Below are positions 9,301 through 17,674 of a DNA stretch of 47,531 nucleotides, in pieces (the first letter of the stretch is position 1; each line of letters starts with the position of its first letter). The notes beneath the pieces are model-generated. The model had not been told where the DNA came from. It saw nothing but the letters and a program-made list of their open reading frames with translations, and made no database searches. The translations under genes and the position numbers were made by a program. Origin of the DNA: Eubacteriaceae bacterium (GTDB taxonomy: Bacteria; Bacillota; Clostridia; Eubacteriales; Anaerofustaceae); assembly GCA_009782515.1 (NCBI GenBank), contig WRIY01000017.1:1-47531 (forward strand), read 5' to 3'.

Positions 9301-9771
9301 TTATTTTACTGTATATTCATAAAAACCATCGCCTGACTCGGAAAGGGCCGTGCTCTCCTGTGCATCAAAGCGCTTCGGCTTTGTCATGACAGCCAAATCA
9401 AGATCCTGGCCATCTCTTATAGGCTCAGTCCTTATATCAAAATCAAAGATTGTGACCATCAATAGCAATACTGCAATTACCCATGATGGCACTTTTGTTA
9501 TAAGCAAAATTACTATCGGGAAAAACGCAGGCCATCTCATCACCAGCTTATCGCCGTCGTATACGTAAAAAACGCGCGTTTTTTCCCCATATAAGTAAGC
9601 AGATATTCGATCCCAGCTTACCTCAAAGAGGCTTCCTTTCATTTTATTTAATGTAACAAGCGCCTTGTCACAGTCATATGCACTTTGTGCCAGGACTGTT
9701 TGGCATTTCTTTCGTGAAAACCCAGTCTCTTTTGCTAAGAAGTTGATTTCCTCTACATGAGGCTGTTGCAT
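9301..9771 (-). CDS. UBA-like and DUF4342-like small membrane protein
   Basis: A 156-residue protein. Residues about 5-45 form a UBA/TS-N-like three-helix segment (IN-FLAKETGFSRKKC and DCDKALVTLNKMKG). This is followed by a basic/aromatic strand region (EKTRVFYVYDGDKLVMRWP) and a hydrophobic segment at about 82-110, the order found in DUF4342 proteins of Firmicutes. The C-terminal 45 residues are polar. AGAGGATATT precedes the ATG. Family function is unknown. It precedes the response regulator gene in the same direction but 151 bases away, so co-transcription is uncertain. Confidence 0.65.
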   Translation of the reverse strand: MQQPHVEEINFLAKETGFSRKKCQTVLAQSAYDCDKALVTLNKMKGSLFEVSWDRISAYLYGEKTRVFYVYDGDKLVMRWPAFFPIVILLITKVPSWVIAVLLLMVTIFDFDIRTEPIRDGQDLDLAVMTKPKRFDAQESTALSESGDGFYEYTVK

Positions 9772-9803
9772 AATATCCTCTGCAAGATCACAATGTTTGT
9801 TAT

Positions 9804-9831
9804 ATTATATCATTAACGAGGTTGAACGCAA
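9804..9831 (-). promoter_or_regulatory. Candidate SigA promoter for the DUF4342-like gene
   Basis: On the minus strand TTGCGT (RC of 9826-9831) and TATAAT (RC of 9804-9809) are separated by 16 bases, about 30 bases upstream of the ATG. The -10 is a perfect match; the -35 is weak. Confidence 0.5.
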
Positions 9832-10521
9832 TACAGTCAATGCTATAGCATCCACGCTGTATTTTCATAATGTTCCTGCGCTGCTCCGAATCAAATATGT
9901 AAAATGCATTGTTTCCATAATTGCCAATATTAGTCTACCACATTTCATAGGGTTATGCATTGGATTGTCTGTTATTGTCAATTATAAATGCAATTTGTCG
10001 AATAATGCAGCTCTAAACTGGCTCTCTGCAGTAGCCAATGATTTAAGAAAATTTTGGCATATTCTTTTTGTTGGTTTTTATTTTGAAAAGAAGCGATATA
10101 CGCGCTCTGCCAATGCGCTATTTTTGAATTTATTCATAAGCGCCGATCCCAGAATGCCGATGCCTATCTGCCTGTTTTTCACAATTAGCCTGAAGCATTA
10201 TCAAGCGGCCTCACTTAGCATTCCTTTAGAGATCGCGCTGTTATAACATGGGGCTGAGAGGGCAAGTGAAGCTTTTGCCGTGGCAGCAATTATTAGTGCG
10301 CATTTGCAAAGCCTCAAAGCGGAGTTAGCAAAAATCGCACTCGAGCCATGAGAAGCAAATTGCTATATGCTGAAGAAACACTAATTAGCTAATATAAAAC
10401 TAAAATAGGCAGCAAAAAACAAATTTATTGTTTGGCATACACATTCTAATCGTATTCTAATTGAAACTCTGCAATGTAAATCTAAATCTCTGTTATATTG
10501 TCATTGTTTGAATTTATGCCT
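9832..10521. other. Long intergenic stretch, no credible gene
   Basis: This is most of an 811-base gap between divergently oriented genes. A 149-codon open frame at 9797-10246 (plus) starts inside the DUF4342 promoter, lacks a ribosome-binding site, has a composition unlike the neighbouring genes and resembles no family I know, so it is not called. The rest is AT-rich with no clear repeats or hairpins. It may be decayed sequence. Confidence 0.5.
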
Positions 10522-10550
10522 TTGCACTAGGATATATAAAACGATATAAT
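10522..10550 (+). promoter_or_regulatory. SigA-type promoter for the MBL-fold hydrolase
   Basis: TTGCAC (10522-10527) and TATAAT (10545-10550) are separated by exactly 17 bases, 32 bases before the hydrolase ATG. This is one of the best promoter matches in the window. Confidence 0.75.
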
Positions 10551-10582
10551 TATATAGCTATGGACGAAATACAGGAGTTAGC

Positions 10583-11362
10583 ATGTTTACACAGCGCAAA
10601 CTTGAGATTTTATACGTTGCCAATTCTGGAGTGATGATAAGCTCAAAAGACAAAAAAATACTCATAGACGGCATACATACAGAAGACATTCCGCCTTATT
10701 TTTCTGTGCCAAAAAAATATATAGATAAAATTATTCTGAAAAAAGAGCCCTTTGACAATCTCGACATCCTTTTTTATACACACCACCACGCAGATCATTT
10801 CCACCCTGCAGCAACACTGGAGACCATGCACAGAAACCCCCTGCTGCAGATGATTGGAACACCTGCTGTACTTGATCAGCTATCGTCAACAACAGCATAC
10901 CTGGATGACTTTGCAAGCCAGCTAAAGCCTCTGAGCCTGCCTTTGTACAAGTCGCTCTCAATGAACCTCAAAGGCATTGCCTTTGAGATTACATCGCTTA
11001 GCCATGATGGGGACACATACCAGGGCATTGAGAATTATTCGTACTTAATAGAGCTAAAAAACAAGCTAATTCTGCATGTTGGCGATGCTCAGCCAACAAT
11101 ATTTAACTTCCAAAATGCTGGGCTGTATGGCCGAAGGGTCGATATACTGATTGTGCCATTCCCTTTTATCGGCCTTGTTGCTGGCAGGAAAATTATCAAG
11201 TCAATGGAGCCTCAAGTGGTTTTGGTAACCCATCTGCCTGATAAAGCACAGGATGAGGGGAATTGGCTTTTCAACTCCTACAACGCATACCTTAAGCATA
11301 AAACACAGCTCCCAAAGCAGACGACCTTTTTTATTAAGCCGGGCCAATCCGTTATTATTTAA
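10583..11362 (+). CDS. Metallo-beta-lactamase-fold hydrolase
   Basis: A 259-residue cytoplasmic protein of the metal-dependent hydrolase superfamily (UlaG/YtkL-like branch). The metal-binding motif THHHADHF lies at about residues 66-73, and further likely ligands are the histidine and Asp in LHVGDAQP (about 172-175) and a C-terminal THLPD. The substrate is not deducible. An AGGAG ribosome-binding site and a good promoter precede it. Its 3' end overlaps the convergent DNA glycosylase gene by 4 bases. It appears to be transcribed alone. Confidence 0.85.
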   Translation: MFTQRKLEILYVANSGVMISSKDKKILIDGIHTEDIPPYFSVPKKYIDKIILKKEPFDNLDILFYTHHHADHFHPAATLETMHRNPLLQMIGTPAVLDQLSSTTAYLDDFASQLKPLSLPLYKSLSMNLKGIAFEITSLSHDGDTYQGIENYSYLIELKNKLILHVGDAQPTIFNFQNAGLYGRRVDILIVPFPFIGLVAGRKIIKSMEPQVVLVTHLPDKAQDEGNWLFNSYNAYLKHKTQLPKQTTFFIKPGQSVII

Positions 11363-11874
11363 GGCTGGCTATCCGGGATCTTTATATAGCGGCCTATAGC
11401 GCCTGCCCATTCACTGGCAAGCCTTTCCAAAGAGTAAGCTGCGTTGGCCGGGCTGCTTGAAGGAATGCGCTCAAGCGGCACATTATAAAGATGCATGCAA
11501 TGCTTTTTGTATTCTGTGTATGCAAGAGTGCCATTTGCCAAAACGGCTGCAATTTTGGCAGATGCAAAAATCGCGCTAAAGTCATTCGTTTTGGCAACCT
11601 TAATCTGAGAGTCAAGCGAGCCTATGCTGTCGCATTGCGCAGCAACATCCCATAAAGCGATTTCATGGCGCAAGAGAAATGCTATCTTTTCACTCATTGC
11701 CCCAGTAGCGCTGTTGTCAGAAAATACATTGCCAAGCACCCTCCAAAAGCGGTTTCTGGGGTTGGCATAGTAAAACCCCCCAGAGCGCGATGCTTTTGAT
11801 GGAAATGACCCAATCAAAAGCAGCTTGGAGCGCTCGTCATAGATCGGTTTATAGGGGTGGGTTATAAGCGCCAT
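11359..11874 (-). CDS. DNA-deoxyinosine glycosylase (UDG superfamily, family 6-like)
   Basis: A 171-residue base-excision enzyme expected to remove hypoxanthine, the product of adenine deamination, from DNA. The motifs LLIGSFPSKASRSGGFYYA and NPRNRFWRVLG match the hypoxanthine-DNA glycosylase branch of the uracil-DNA glycosylase superfamily, and the central IALWDVAAQCDSIGSLDSQI segment is also typical. Its ATG shares one base with the stop of the threonine aldolase gene (TAATG), indicating translational coupling. The biological link between the two enzymes is unclear. Confidence 0.82.
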   Translation of the reverse strand: MALITHPYKPIYDERSKLLLIGSFPSKASRSGGFYYANPRNRFWRVLGNVFSDNSATGAMSEKIAFLLRHEIALWDVAAQCDSIGSLDSQIKVAKTNDFSAIFASAKIAAVLANGTLAYTEYKKHCMHLYNVPLERIPSSSPANAAYSLERLASEWAGAIGRYIKIPDSQP

Positions 11875-12899
11875 TATGACAAGGCATTGCCAAGCGCGCT
11901 TACCAGGCTGTCGATGTCTTCGGATGTAGTTGCCCAGCTCGCCACCAGGCGCACTGCTCTGTGGCCTTCATCGACGAACGCATCCATTTCAAATTTTACT
12001 TCCTCTGCAAGCTTTATGATCTGGTGGTTTTGCAAAATCGGAAAGCACATGTTTGCTTCAGGCTTATATAAGAAATCAATGCCCATGCCAGTTAGCGCTG
12101 CAACTGCTTTTTGCATCATATCAACAGAATTCTTTGAGTTTTCGTAAAACAGGCTATTTTCAAACAGTGAAGCAAATTGAATGCCCAGAAGCCTTCCCTT
12201 TGCCAGGATGCCTCCGTGCTGCTTCATATAATGCCTGAAATTAGGCTTGATGGCATCGTTTGCTACAACAAGGGCTTCTCCAAAGAGCAGTCCATTTTTT
12301 GTTCCGCCTATATAAAACAAATCGCATAGCTGCGCAAAGTCTTCAAGCAATATATCACCACTGGCATATATTGCTGGCCCAAGCCTGGCTCCATCAATAA
12401 AGAACAGCAGATCATTTTCTTTGCAGAAGGCAGACAGCTCAGCTATCTCAGCCTTGGAGTATATCGTGCCCGTTTCAGACACATTCGAAATATACACCAG
12501 CTTAGGGACAACCATGTGCTCAGAAGAGTGGGCGCGCAGAATCGGGGCAATCAGATCAGCGCTCAGCTTGCCATCACTGGTCGGGACAGTTAATATTTTA
12601 TGGCCTGCTGTTTCAATAGCGCCAGCTTCATGTACGCATATATGGCCGGTTTCAGCAGATATAACTGCTTCGAATGGCCTTAGACAGGCGCTGATAGCAA
12701 CAATATTTGCTGTAGTTCCGCCAACCAGAAAATGAATGTCGGCTTGCGGGCAGTTGGCAGCGCTGCGAATAATCTCTATTGCTTCCTCACAGTACTCATC
12801 CTCGCCATAGCCAACGGTTTTTGCCATATTTGTTTCAACGATTGCTTCAAGCACTTTCGGGTGCGCGCCTTCGCTATAATCGTTCTTAAAGTAAAGCAT
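11874..12899 (-). CDS. ltaE: Low-specificity L-threonine aldolase
   Basis: A PLP-dependent fold-type I enzyme that splits L-threonine or L-allo-threonine into glycine and acetaldehyde. The 341-residue length is normal. Motifs include the N-terminal NDYSEGAHPKVLEAI, the FLVGGTTAN segment, FFIDGARLG (Asp169 contacting the PLP ring nitrogen) and the Schiff-base Lys201 in YIGGTKNGLLFGEAL. A strong AGGAGG site precedes the ATG. It is followed directly by the DNA glycosylase gene (TAATG overlap). Glycine and acetaldehyde production fits amino-acid fermentation. Confidence 0.92.
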   Translation of the reverse strand: MLYFKNDYSEGAHPKVLEAIVETNMAKTVGYGEDEYCEEAIEIIRSAANCPQADIHFLVGGTTANIVAISACLRPFEAVISAETGHICVHEAGAIETAGHKILTVPTSDGKLSADLIAPILRAHSSEHMVVPKLVYISNVSETGTIYSKAEIAELSAFCKENDLLFFIDGARLGPAIYASGDILLEDFAQLCDLFYIGGTKNGLLFGEALVVANDAIKPNFRHYMKQHGGILAKGRLLGIQFASLFENSLFYENSKNSVDMMQKAVAALTGMGIDFLYKPEANMCFPILQNHQIIKLAEEVKFEMDAFVDEGHRAVRLVASWATTSEDIDSLVSALGNALS

Positions 12900-13055
12900 A
12901 AATGCCTCCTATTGTATAAAAATAAAGCATATAAGATTTTAACAGAAAACGATACTATTTCCCTAATTTTGATTGCAAAGAAGCGCAAATAGGGTAAAAA
13001 AAAACAGGCTTCAACAAAGTGCAAACGCAGAAACCCGCAAAACTAGCTACAAAAA

Positions 13056-13131
13056 TGGTGCTGATGAGAGGACTCGAACCTCCGGCCTACTGATTACGAA
13101 TCAGTTGCTCTACCAGCTGAGCCACATCAGC
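13056..13131 (-). tRNA. tRNA-Thr (anticodon CGU)
   Basis: A full cloverleaf reads on the minus strand: acceptor GCTGATG/CATCAGC, D stem GCTC/GAGC, anticodon stem ACTGA/TCAGT with loop TTCGTAA (anticodon CGT at 13096-13098), T arm GGAGG-TTCGAGT-CCTCT, discriminator A and an encoded CCA. CGU reads ACG codons. It stands alone upstream of the threonine aldolase gene, which is probably coincidence. Confidence 0.97.
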
Positions 13132-13392
13132 ACTGTACGCACAAATGCTTGAACTTAAAGGTTTTTCCAATCTTCTAGCTTGCTACCAATGGATTATATT
13201 ATATTTATTTCAAGGCTGTCAAGATTTTTATTATGGGCAAGCGCGCTTGTGCAGGCATGCTGCAATAATATCCCTAACCCGTTTCAGACAACAGCGCCCT
13301 GTCTGCCGCGTTTCTTGCCTGTGGCTTGCATTTAATTAGTTTATCGGCATTCTTTACAACTTGTTTTATAACGAATGCCATACCGGGCACAC

Positions 13393-13427
13393 AAAAAACG
13401 GGCAGCCAAAAGCCGGCTTGCCCGTTT
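13393..13427 (-). terminator. Terminator after the small membrane-protein gene
   Basis: In the minus direction AAACGGGCA (RC of 13419-13427) pairs with TGCCCGTTT (RC of 13396-13404) and runs into further T residues (13393-13398). It ends the transcript of the gene at 13484-13696 and supports that gene being real. Confidence 0.8.
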
Positions 13428-13448
13428 GCCTTCATGCGCTCAATCAGG

Positions 13449-13477
13449 CAGCATAGCTTTGAGCCCAAGCTATGCTG
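13449..13477. repeat. Perfect 11-base hairpin before the terminator
   Basis: CAGCATAGCTT (13449-13459) is mirrored exactly by AAGCTATGCTG (13467-13477) with a 7-base loop. It starts 7 bases beyond the stop of the small gene and lies just ahead of its terminator. It has no T-run. It may stabilise the 3' end of the message or be a binding site. Confidence 0.6.
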
Positions 13478-13483
13478 GCACTG

Positions 13484-13696
13484 CTAGATATCGTAGTCTT
13501 TCGAAAATCTATAGTCTACCTTAACAAGATGCCCATTTAAGTCCTTAGCGTCTTTAAGCCTTCTCACTAAAAAGGCAATGCCTATGCCAATAGCAATAGT
13601 TGCTGCAGCTGCAGCTGCATATTTTGCTGCTCTTAGCAGTTCCAGCCTATCTTCGATGTAATCTTCGTTGTCAATGCTACTTTTAATTATATCCAT
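13484..13696 (-). CDS. Small single-span membrane protein, unknown
   Basis: A 70-residue protein with an acidic N-terminus (IDNEDYIEDRLELL), one hydrophobic alanine-rich helix at about residues 24-42 (KYAAAAAATIAIGIGIAFL) flanked by Arg-Arg, and a basic C-terminal tail. I do not recognise the family. The start is uncertain: the ATG at 13696 lacks a clear ribosome-binding site, while AAGGAG at 13725-13730 sits too close to a TTG at 13723. Two strong hairpins directly downstream suggest a real transcript. Confidence 0.55.
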   Translation of the reverse strand: MDIIKSSIDNEDYIEDRLELLRAAKYAAAAAATIAIGIGIAFLVRRLKDAKDLNGHLVKVDYRFSKDYDI

Positions 13697-13909
13697 AATG
13701 AATGCCAAGCAATATATATGCAAACTCCTTATATTGTTATAGCCAATCTAGCTATGCTTGAAATGCCAAATGGCATTTATCGGCAACTATATAGTATTCT
13801 TGGCTAACACAAAGCTATTATACATTTCTTTTGCTATTATTCCAATTCATTTCTCTTGCCGCCAAGGCTTTGAAAGCATATACACCGGCGCTGGCGAATA
13901 ATTATTAGC

Positions 13910-14287
13910 GTGGATATTATGAATGACTGCCCATTAAGAAGCTTATGCAGCTCGCTGCAGCCTCAAGGCTTTTGCTATCCGCATGAGCACCTGCCGTTTC
14001 GGGTTGTGTGCATAGATGCTCTCAGCTGCTCAGGCATCAAGGGCGCCAGACTGGCTGTCAGAGACGGCGTAGAGGAGCTGTACCGGGCTGTGTCAGACGA
14101 TAGCGGCATTGCATTGGTTGATCCATTATGCCCGGGCAGCTACACTCTCAAGGCGATTGGCATGCCAGAAGGCTACCGCGAAAACGCAAAGCCCTATAGC
14201 TTGAAAGTCTCAAGCCGAGGCAAGATAACAGTAGATGGCATGCCAATCGAATTTGTGCGTATTTGTTTTTATGAAAATGAGGTATAG
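13910..14287 (+). CDS. Prealbumin-fold (SpaA/Cna-B-like) domain protein, no signal peptide
   Basis: A 125-residue protein. Residues about 28-120 look like one SpaA/collagen-binding B-type domain: a strand with GIKGARLAVRDG, then AVSDDSGIALVDPLCPGSYTLKAIGMPEGY, the repeated Gly-x-Tyr-x-Leu and Pro-x-Gly-Tyr pattern of that fold. Such domains are normally surface-attached, yet there is no signal peptide, membrane segment or sorting motif. The N-terminus has several Cys (MNDCPLRSLC, GFCYPHEH). The start may be GTG at 13910 or ATG at 13919; neither has a strong ribosome-binding site. It is followed after 3 bases by a predicted exported protein, so the two form an operon. Function unknown. Confidence 0.6.
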   Translation: MDIMNDCPLRSLCSSLQPQGFCYPHEHLPFRVVCIDALSCSGIKGARLAVRDGVEELYRAVSDDSGIALVDPLCPGSYTLKAIGMPEGYRENAKPYSLKVSSRGKITVDGMPIEFVRICFYENEV

Positions 14288-14290
14288 ACA

Positions 14291-14806
14291 ATGTCAAAAA
14301 AGAGCGCTGCCATAATTATTGCGGGAATTCTAATCTGCATCTTTGCCTGTTCTTGCTTAATGGGGTTTACAAAGCTAAAAATCGGCTCCCCTTCGCAATT
14401 GCTGCATGATGTAAACAGTTTTTTGAGTTCAGCCTACTCTTTCACAATGGATGAATTCACAAAGCAGCCAGATATTGGCTATAAGGAGCTGTATGTATCA
14501 GCGACTAAAAACGGCGTCTATCTGACTTTGTCTAAAGACAAAGCCAACATCGAGAGAGTTGGCGTAGAAATGGCGCCCGGCAAGGGGACAGAGGAGGAAG
14601 CAGCTGCAGAGTTCGGAGCGCTTATGTCATCCGTAATAAACAGGTTTTCTGGCTTTGAGTACATACACCCTGTAGCCAACAGCCTATTTCAGGATGGCAG
14701 CACTATAGACAGCGCTTACCAGGCTTCATACAGCGTTGGGGAGATTGCATACAATTTTACAATTGACAGCGTTAACGGATTCATATTCAGCGCAAGCTCA
14801 CTATAA
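14291..14806 (+). CDS. Predicted exported or membrane-anchored protein, unknown
   Basis: A 171-residue protein with a lysine-containing N-terminus and hydrophobic segment at about residues 6-26 (AAIIIAGILICIFACSCLMG). The segment contains Cys residues that could act as a poor lipobox, so it is a signal anchor or lipoprotein signal. The remainder is soluble with no family I recognise. GAGG overlapping the end of the preceding gene serves as ribosome-binding site, and the genes are 3 bases apart, so it is co-translated with the prealbumin-fold protein. The pair may act together at the envelope; this is inference from arrangement only. Confidence 0.6.
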   Translation: MSKKSAAIIIAGILICIFACSCLMGFTKLKIGSPSQLLHDVNSFLSSAYSFTMDEFTKQPDIGYKELYVSATKNGVYLTLSKDKANIERVGVEMAPGKGTEEEAAAEFGALMSSVINRFSGFEYIHPVANSLFQDGSTIDSAYQASYSVGEIAYNFTIDSVNGFIFSASSL

Positions 14807-14814
14807 AAACGCCT

Positions 14815-14868
14815 GCCGCCTGCCATGGCAATGAGCAGTGCTGCCTATATAGCTGAGCGGCTTTTTTT
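14815..14868 (+). terminator. Possible terminator after the exported-protein gene
   Basis: GCCGC (14815-14819) can pair with GCGGC (14857-14861), followed by seven T residues. The loop is long, so the structure is weak, but the T-run and position just after the stop codon fit. Confidence 0.4.
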
Positions 14869-14915
14869 CTTGGGTGGCTGTGGCATAGCGCCTTTGGCAT
14901 GCTAAAGCCAAGTGC

Positions 14916-14954
14916 ATAAAAAAACAGAGGCTAATGCTGCGCATGTAGCCTCTG
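14916..14954 (-). terminator. Terminator after the EF-G-like gene
   Basis: In the minus direction CAGAGGCTA (RC of 14946-14954) pairs with TAGCCTCTG (RC of 14925-14933) around a 12-base loop and is followed by a run of T. It lies about 10 bases beyond the stop codon. Confidence 0.85.
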
Positions 14955-14964
14955 AAATTTTTTG

Positions 14965-17013
14965 CTATCTGCTTGCTGCTGCTTTTTCCCTTTCTTTTGC
15001 CTCAGCAATTATCTTGTCCGTAGAAGAGGCAGGCACTTCCTCATAGCGCTCAAAGTCCATTTCAAAAGCCCCTCTGGCCTGGGTCATGCTTCTGAGCTCA
15101 GTTGCATATCTGAATGCCTCTGCCAGCGGCACTTCAGCGTTTATTTGCTGCTTGCCGCCCTTGACCGGCTCCATGCCAAGGATTCTGCCGCGCTTTTTGT
15201 TCAGGTCGCCCATTATATCGCCCATGTAGCGCTCTGGAACGACTACCTTTATTGAATAGATCGGCTCGAGCAGCACTGGAGCTGCATTTGGCATTGCTTC
15301 TCTGTAGGCAAGGTTGGCTGCTGTCACAAAGGATATTTCATCAGAGTCAACAGGGTGGTACTTGCCGTCAAAGAGCGTAGCCCTAAGGCCAACAACAGGA
15401 TAGCCTGCAAGCGTACCCGATTCAATCGAGCGCATCAGCCCTTTTTCAACTGCTGGTATAAATTGGCGAGGCACTGTGCCGCCAACAACCTTGTCAACAA
15501 AATCAAGCCGTATGCTTAGATCGAATGTCGGCTCGAAATCAATGTTTACAACGCCAAATTGGCCGCTTCCGCCTGACTGCTTTTTGTGCTTTCCTTCAGC
15601 AGTCGCTTTCTTTTTGATAGTCTCGCGGTAAGGCACGATAGGCGGCTCAAGGCTGACTTCAACGCCGAACTTGCCCTTAAGCTTGCTGGCTATAACCTCT
15701 ATTTGCATTTCGCCAACGCCATGAATGAGCGTTTGGCTCGTTTCTGAATTGCGCTCTATTCTAATAGTCGGGTCTTCTTCCCTCAGCCTGCTAAGGCCGC
15801 TTGAGAGCTTGTCTTCGTCGCCTTTGGATTTCGGTGTAATGCCCAGGAAAATATTGCTCTTGGGAAACGGTATCTTTTCAATTTCAAACTCTGTTTTCGG
15901 ATCGCAAAGCGTATTGTTTGTAACTGAGTCTGAGAGCTTTGAGAATGCCCCAAGATCGCCGCAGTTAAGCTTGTCGAGCTCTATTTGCTTTTTGCCGGCC
16001 ATAGTGTAGATATGGCTCACTTTTTCCTTCTTGCCTTTGTCAATGTTTAAAAGCTCCATTGTTGCCAGAGCTGTGCCTTTTACAACTTTGAAAAGAGATA
16101 TTTTTCCTACATACGGGTCGGCTATCGTTTTAAATATAAACAGGCCAACTGGCGCTTGTGGCTCGCATTCAGGGTTGCTAAGAGGCGATGGGAGCAGATT
16201 GGCTATTGCAGACAGGATGCTGTCTATTCCAATGCTATTGCCCGTAGATGCGCACAAAACAGGTATCAGCTCCCTGGCTGCAACTGCCTGCGCGAGGCCT
16301 GAATTAATCTCAGCTTCGCTGAGGTCTTCGCCCTCAAGGTATTTTTCCATCAGCTCTTCATCAGCTGAAGCTATCGTTTCGAGCATTGCCTCCTTGAGGC
16401 TGCTAAACGGCTCCAGCACTTCTTCCGGCGCATCTGACACAGTAACGCCGTTTGCAGTGTATTCGCTCAGCTTGCCTGTGAGTATATCGACAATTTGGGA
16501 GAAATTCACGCCTGCGTTAAGAGGCGCATTGAGCGCAGCCGCCCTTGTGCCGAGAAGCTGGGAAACAGATTCAAAGGCTTTGTCAAAATCAGCATTCTCC
16601 CGATCAAGCTTGTTTATAACAGCTATTGCAGGAATATTGCGCTCCTCAATAAGCTCCCAAGCCTTCTCTGTGCCAACTTCAACGCCGCTTGAGGCATCAA
16701 TTATTATTACCGCAGCGTCAGCAACCCTAAGCGCCGCATGCTGCTCACCGGCGAAATCGAAATAGCCTGGCGTATCCAAAATGTTGATCTTTATATCGCC
16801 ATATTCAACAGGGACAAGCGTTGCTGATATGGATATGCCTCTCGCTTGCTCTTCAGAGTCGAAATCGGAAATAGTCGATTTGTCCTCGATTTTGCCAAGC
16901 CTGTCAATCAGCTTTGTATTCAAAGCCATAGCTTCAGCGAGCAAAGTTTTTCCGCTTCCGCTATGGCCCAACAAGGCTACGTTGCGAATATCCTTGCTAT
17001 CGTAAATTTTCAT
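14965..17013 (-). CDS. EF-G-like translational GTPase paralogue
   Basis: A 682-residue GTPase with all EF-G domains. G1 is GHSGSGKT, G3 is DTPGYFDF and G4 is NKLDRENADF; domains II-V follow, including a domain IV around PIVPYRETIKKKA and SGGSGQFGVV and a C-terminal GKYHPVDSDEISF. The G1 loop differs from the AHIDAGKT of canonical EF-G, matching the second EF-G-like family common in Clostridia. It probably acts on ribosomes, but its exact role (translocation, recycling or stress) is not settled. A GGAGG site precedes the ATG. It is flanked by a terminator and probably forms its own unit. Confidence 0.88.
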   Translation of the reverse strand: MKIYDSKDIRNVALLGHSGSGKTLLAEAMALNTKLIDRLGKIEDKSTISDFDSEEQARGISISATLVPVEYGDIKINILDTPGYFDFAGEQHAALRVADAAVIIIDASSGVEVGTEKAWELIEERNIPAIAVINKLDRENADFDKAFESVSQLLGTRAAALNAPLNAGVNFSQIVDILTGKLSEYTANGVTVSDAPEEVLEPFSSLKEAMLETIASADEELMEKYLEGEDLSEAEINSGLAQAVAARELIPVLCASTGNSIGIDSILSAIANLLPSPLSNPECEPQAPVGLFIFKTIADPYVGKISLFKVVKGTALATMELLNIDKGKKEKVSHIYTMAGKKQIELDKLNCGDLGAFSKLSDSVTNNTLCDPKTEFEIEKIPFPKSNIFLGITPKSKGDEDKLSSGLSRLREEDPTIRIERNSETSQTLIHGVGEMQIEVIASKLKGKFGVEVSLEPPIVPYRETIKKKATAEGKHKKQSGGSGQFGVVNIDFEPTFDLSIRLDFVDKVVGGTVPRQFIPAVEKGLMRSIESGTLAGYPVVGLRATLFDGKYHPVDSDEISFVTAANLAYREAMPNAAPVLLEPIYSIKVVVPERYMGDIMGDLNKKRGRILGMEPVKGGKQQINAEVPLAEAFRYATELRSMTQARGAFEMDFERYEEVPASSTDKIIAEAKEREKAAASR

Positions 17014-17205
17014 GTTGCCTCCGATGTTTTTATGTTTGTTTGGGCTTTGTAGTTAACAATAATAGTGTGCCCTCAAAAATAGGGCGAAAATACAAGAATT
17101 AATATCAAGTGCGCGAATGCACAAAAACACTCGAACAATATTGTAGCATACGATTGTTTTATTGGCAAGTTCAGTATGGTTTCCAAGCAAAATTGTAGCA
17201 AACTG

Positions 17206-17234
17206 CAAAAAGGGGCTGCTTGCTACAGCCCCTG
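17206..17234 (-). terminator. Terminator after the DUF948 gene
   Basis: In the minus direction AGGGGCTG (RC of 17226-17233) pairs with CAGCCCCT (RC of 17211-17218) with a 7-base loop and then TTTT. It lies about 17 bases past the stop. Confidence 0.82.
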
Positions 17235-17249
17235 ACTAAGCTATTAACA

Positions 17250-17654
17250 TCACTTCGATTTTGCTTCTTTTAGCAACTTATCAAAATCTTTTCGCTGCCT
17301 ACGCTCTTTCATAAACTGAAAGCCACCCCACACAAACTTAGCTACATCAAACGCTTTCTTTGCATTCGCGACATTGTCAATCGCAGACTGTTTGTTTACG
17401 CCTTCTACGACTTTGTTTATGCCTGAAACTGTGCTTGTTACCTTTCCAACAATGTCATTGGCATCGGCAGTAATGCTGTTAACGTTTTCCATGATTGAAG
17501 CGATTTGCTCTGAGTTTTCGCTTACAACCATATCAAGCCTATTCATTGTTTGGGTCAGTTTCTTAAGCGCCAGTACAAGGTAAATTGTAATGGCAGTTCC
17601 TAATGAAGCGACTACAACAAGAGTCAGAAGCTGAATAACATCCTGAATAACCAT
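17250..17654 (-). CDS. DUF948 family membrane protein
   Basis: A 134-residue protein with an N-terminal membrane helix at about 8-30 followed by a long helical, coiled-coil-prone region (LTQTMNRLDMVVSENSEQI, then VNSITADANDIVGKVTSTV), the pattern of DUF948 proteins. These are often encoded with YtxH proteins in Firmicutes, as here, and are linked to general stress and envelope functions without a known mechanism. The C-terminus is basic. It follows the ytxH-like gene by 20 bases and is last in the operon. AGAGG lies about 10 bases upstream of the ATG. Confidence 0.8.
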   Translation of the reverse strand: MVIQDVIQLLTLVVVASLGTAITIYLVLALKKLTQTMNRLDMVVSENSEQIASIMENVNSITADANDIVGKVTSTVSGINKVVEGVNKQSAIDNVANAKKAFDVAKFVWGGFQFMKERRQRKDFDKLLKEAKSK

Positions 17655-17674
17655 TAAGACAGCGCCTCTTTAGC

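Larger units (their letters stand above)
13132..13483. other. Intergenic region holding two strong hairpins
   Basis: No coding frame is convincing here. The left part (13132-13380) contains the presumed promoter region of the tRNA but no clear boxes. The right part has two strong hairpins directly beyond the stop of the small membrane-protein gene (listed separately). Confidence 0.5.

Noticed and set aside
9797-10246. A 149-codon open frame on the plus strand in the large intergenic gap
   Set aside because: It starts within the promoter region of the divergent gene, has no ribosome-binding site and its translation looks random, with no recognisable family.
13056-13131. Functional link between tRNA-Thr and the adjacent threonine aldolase gene
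   Set aside because: The tRNA lies 156 bases upstream with its own context, and there is no T-box or shared regulatory signal to support it.
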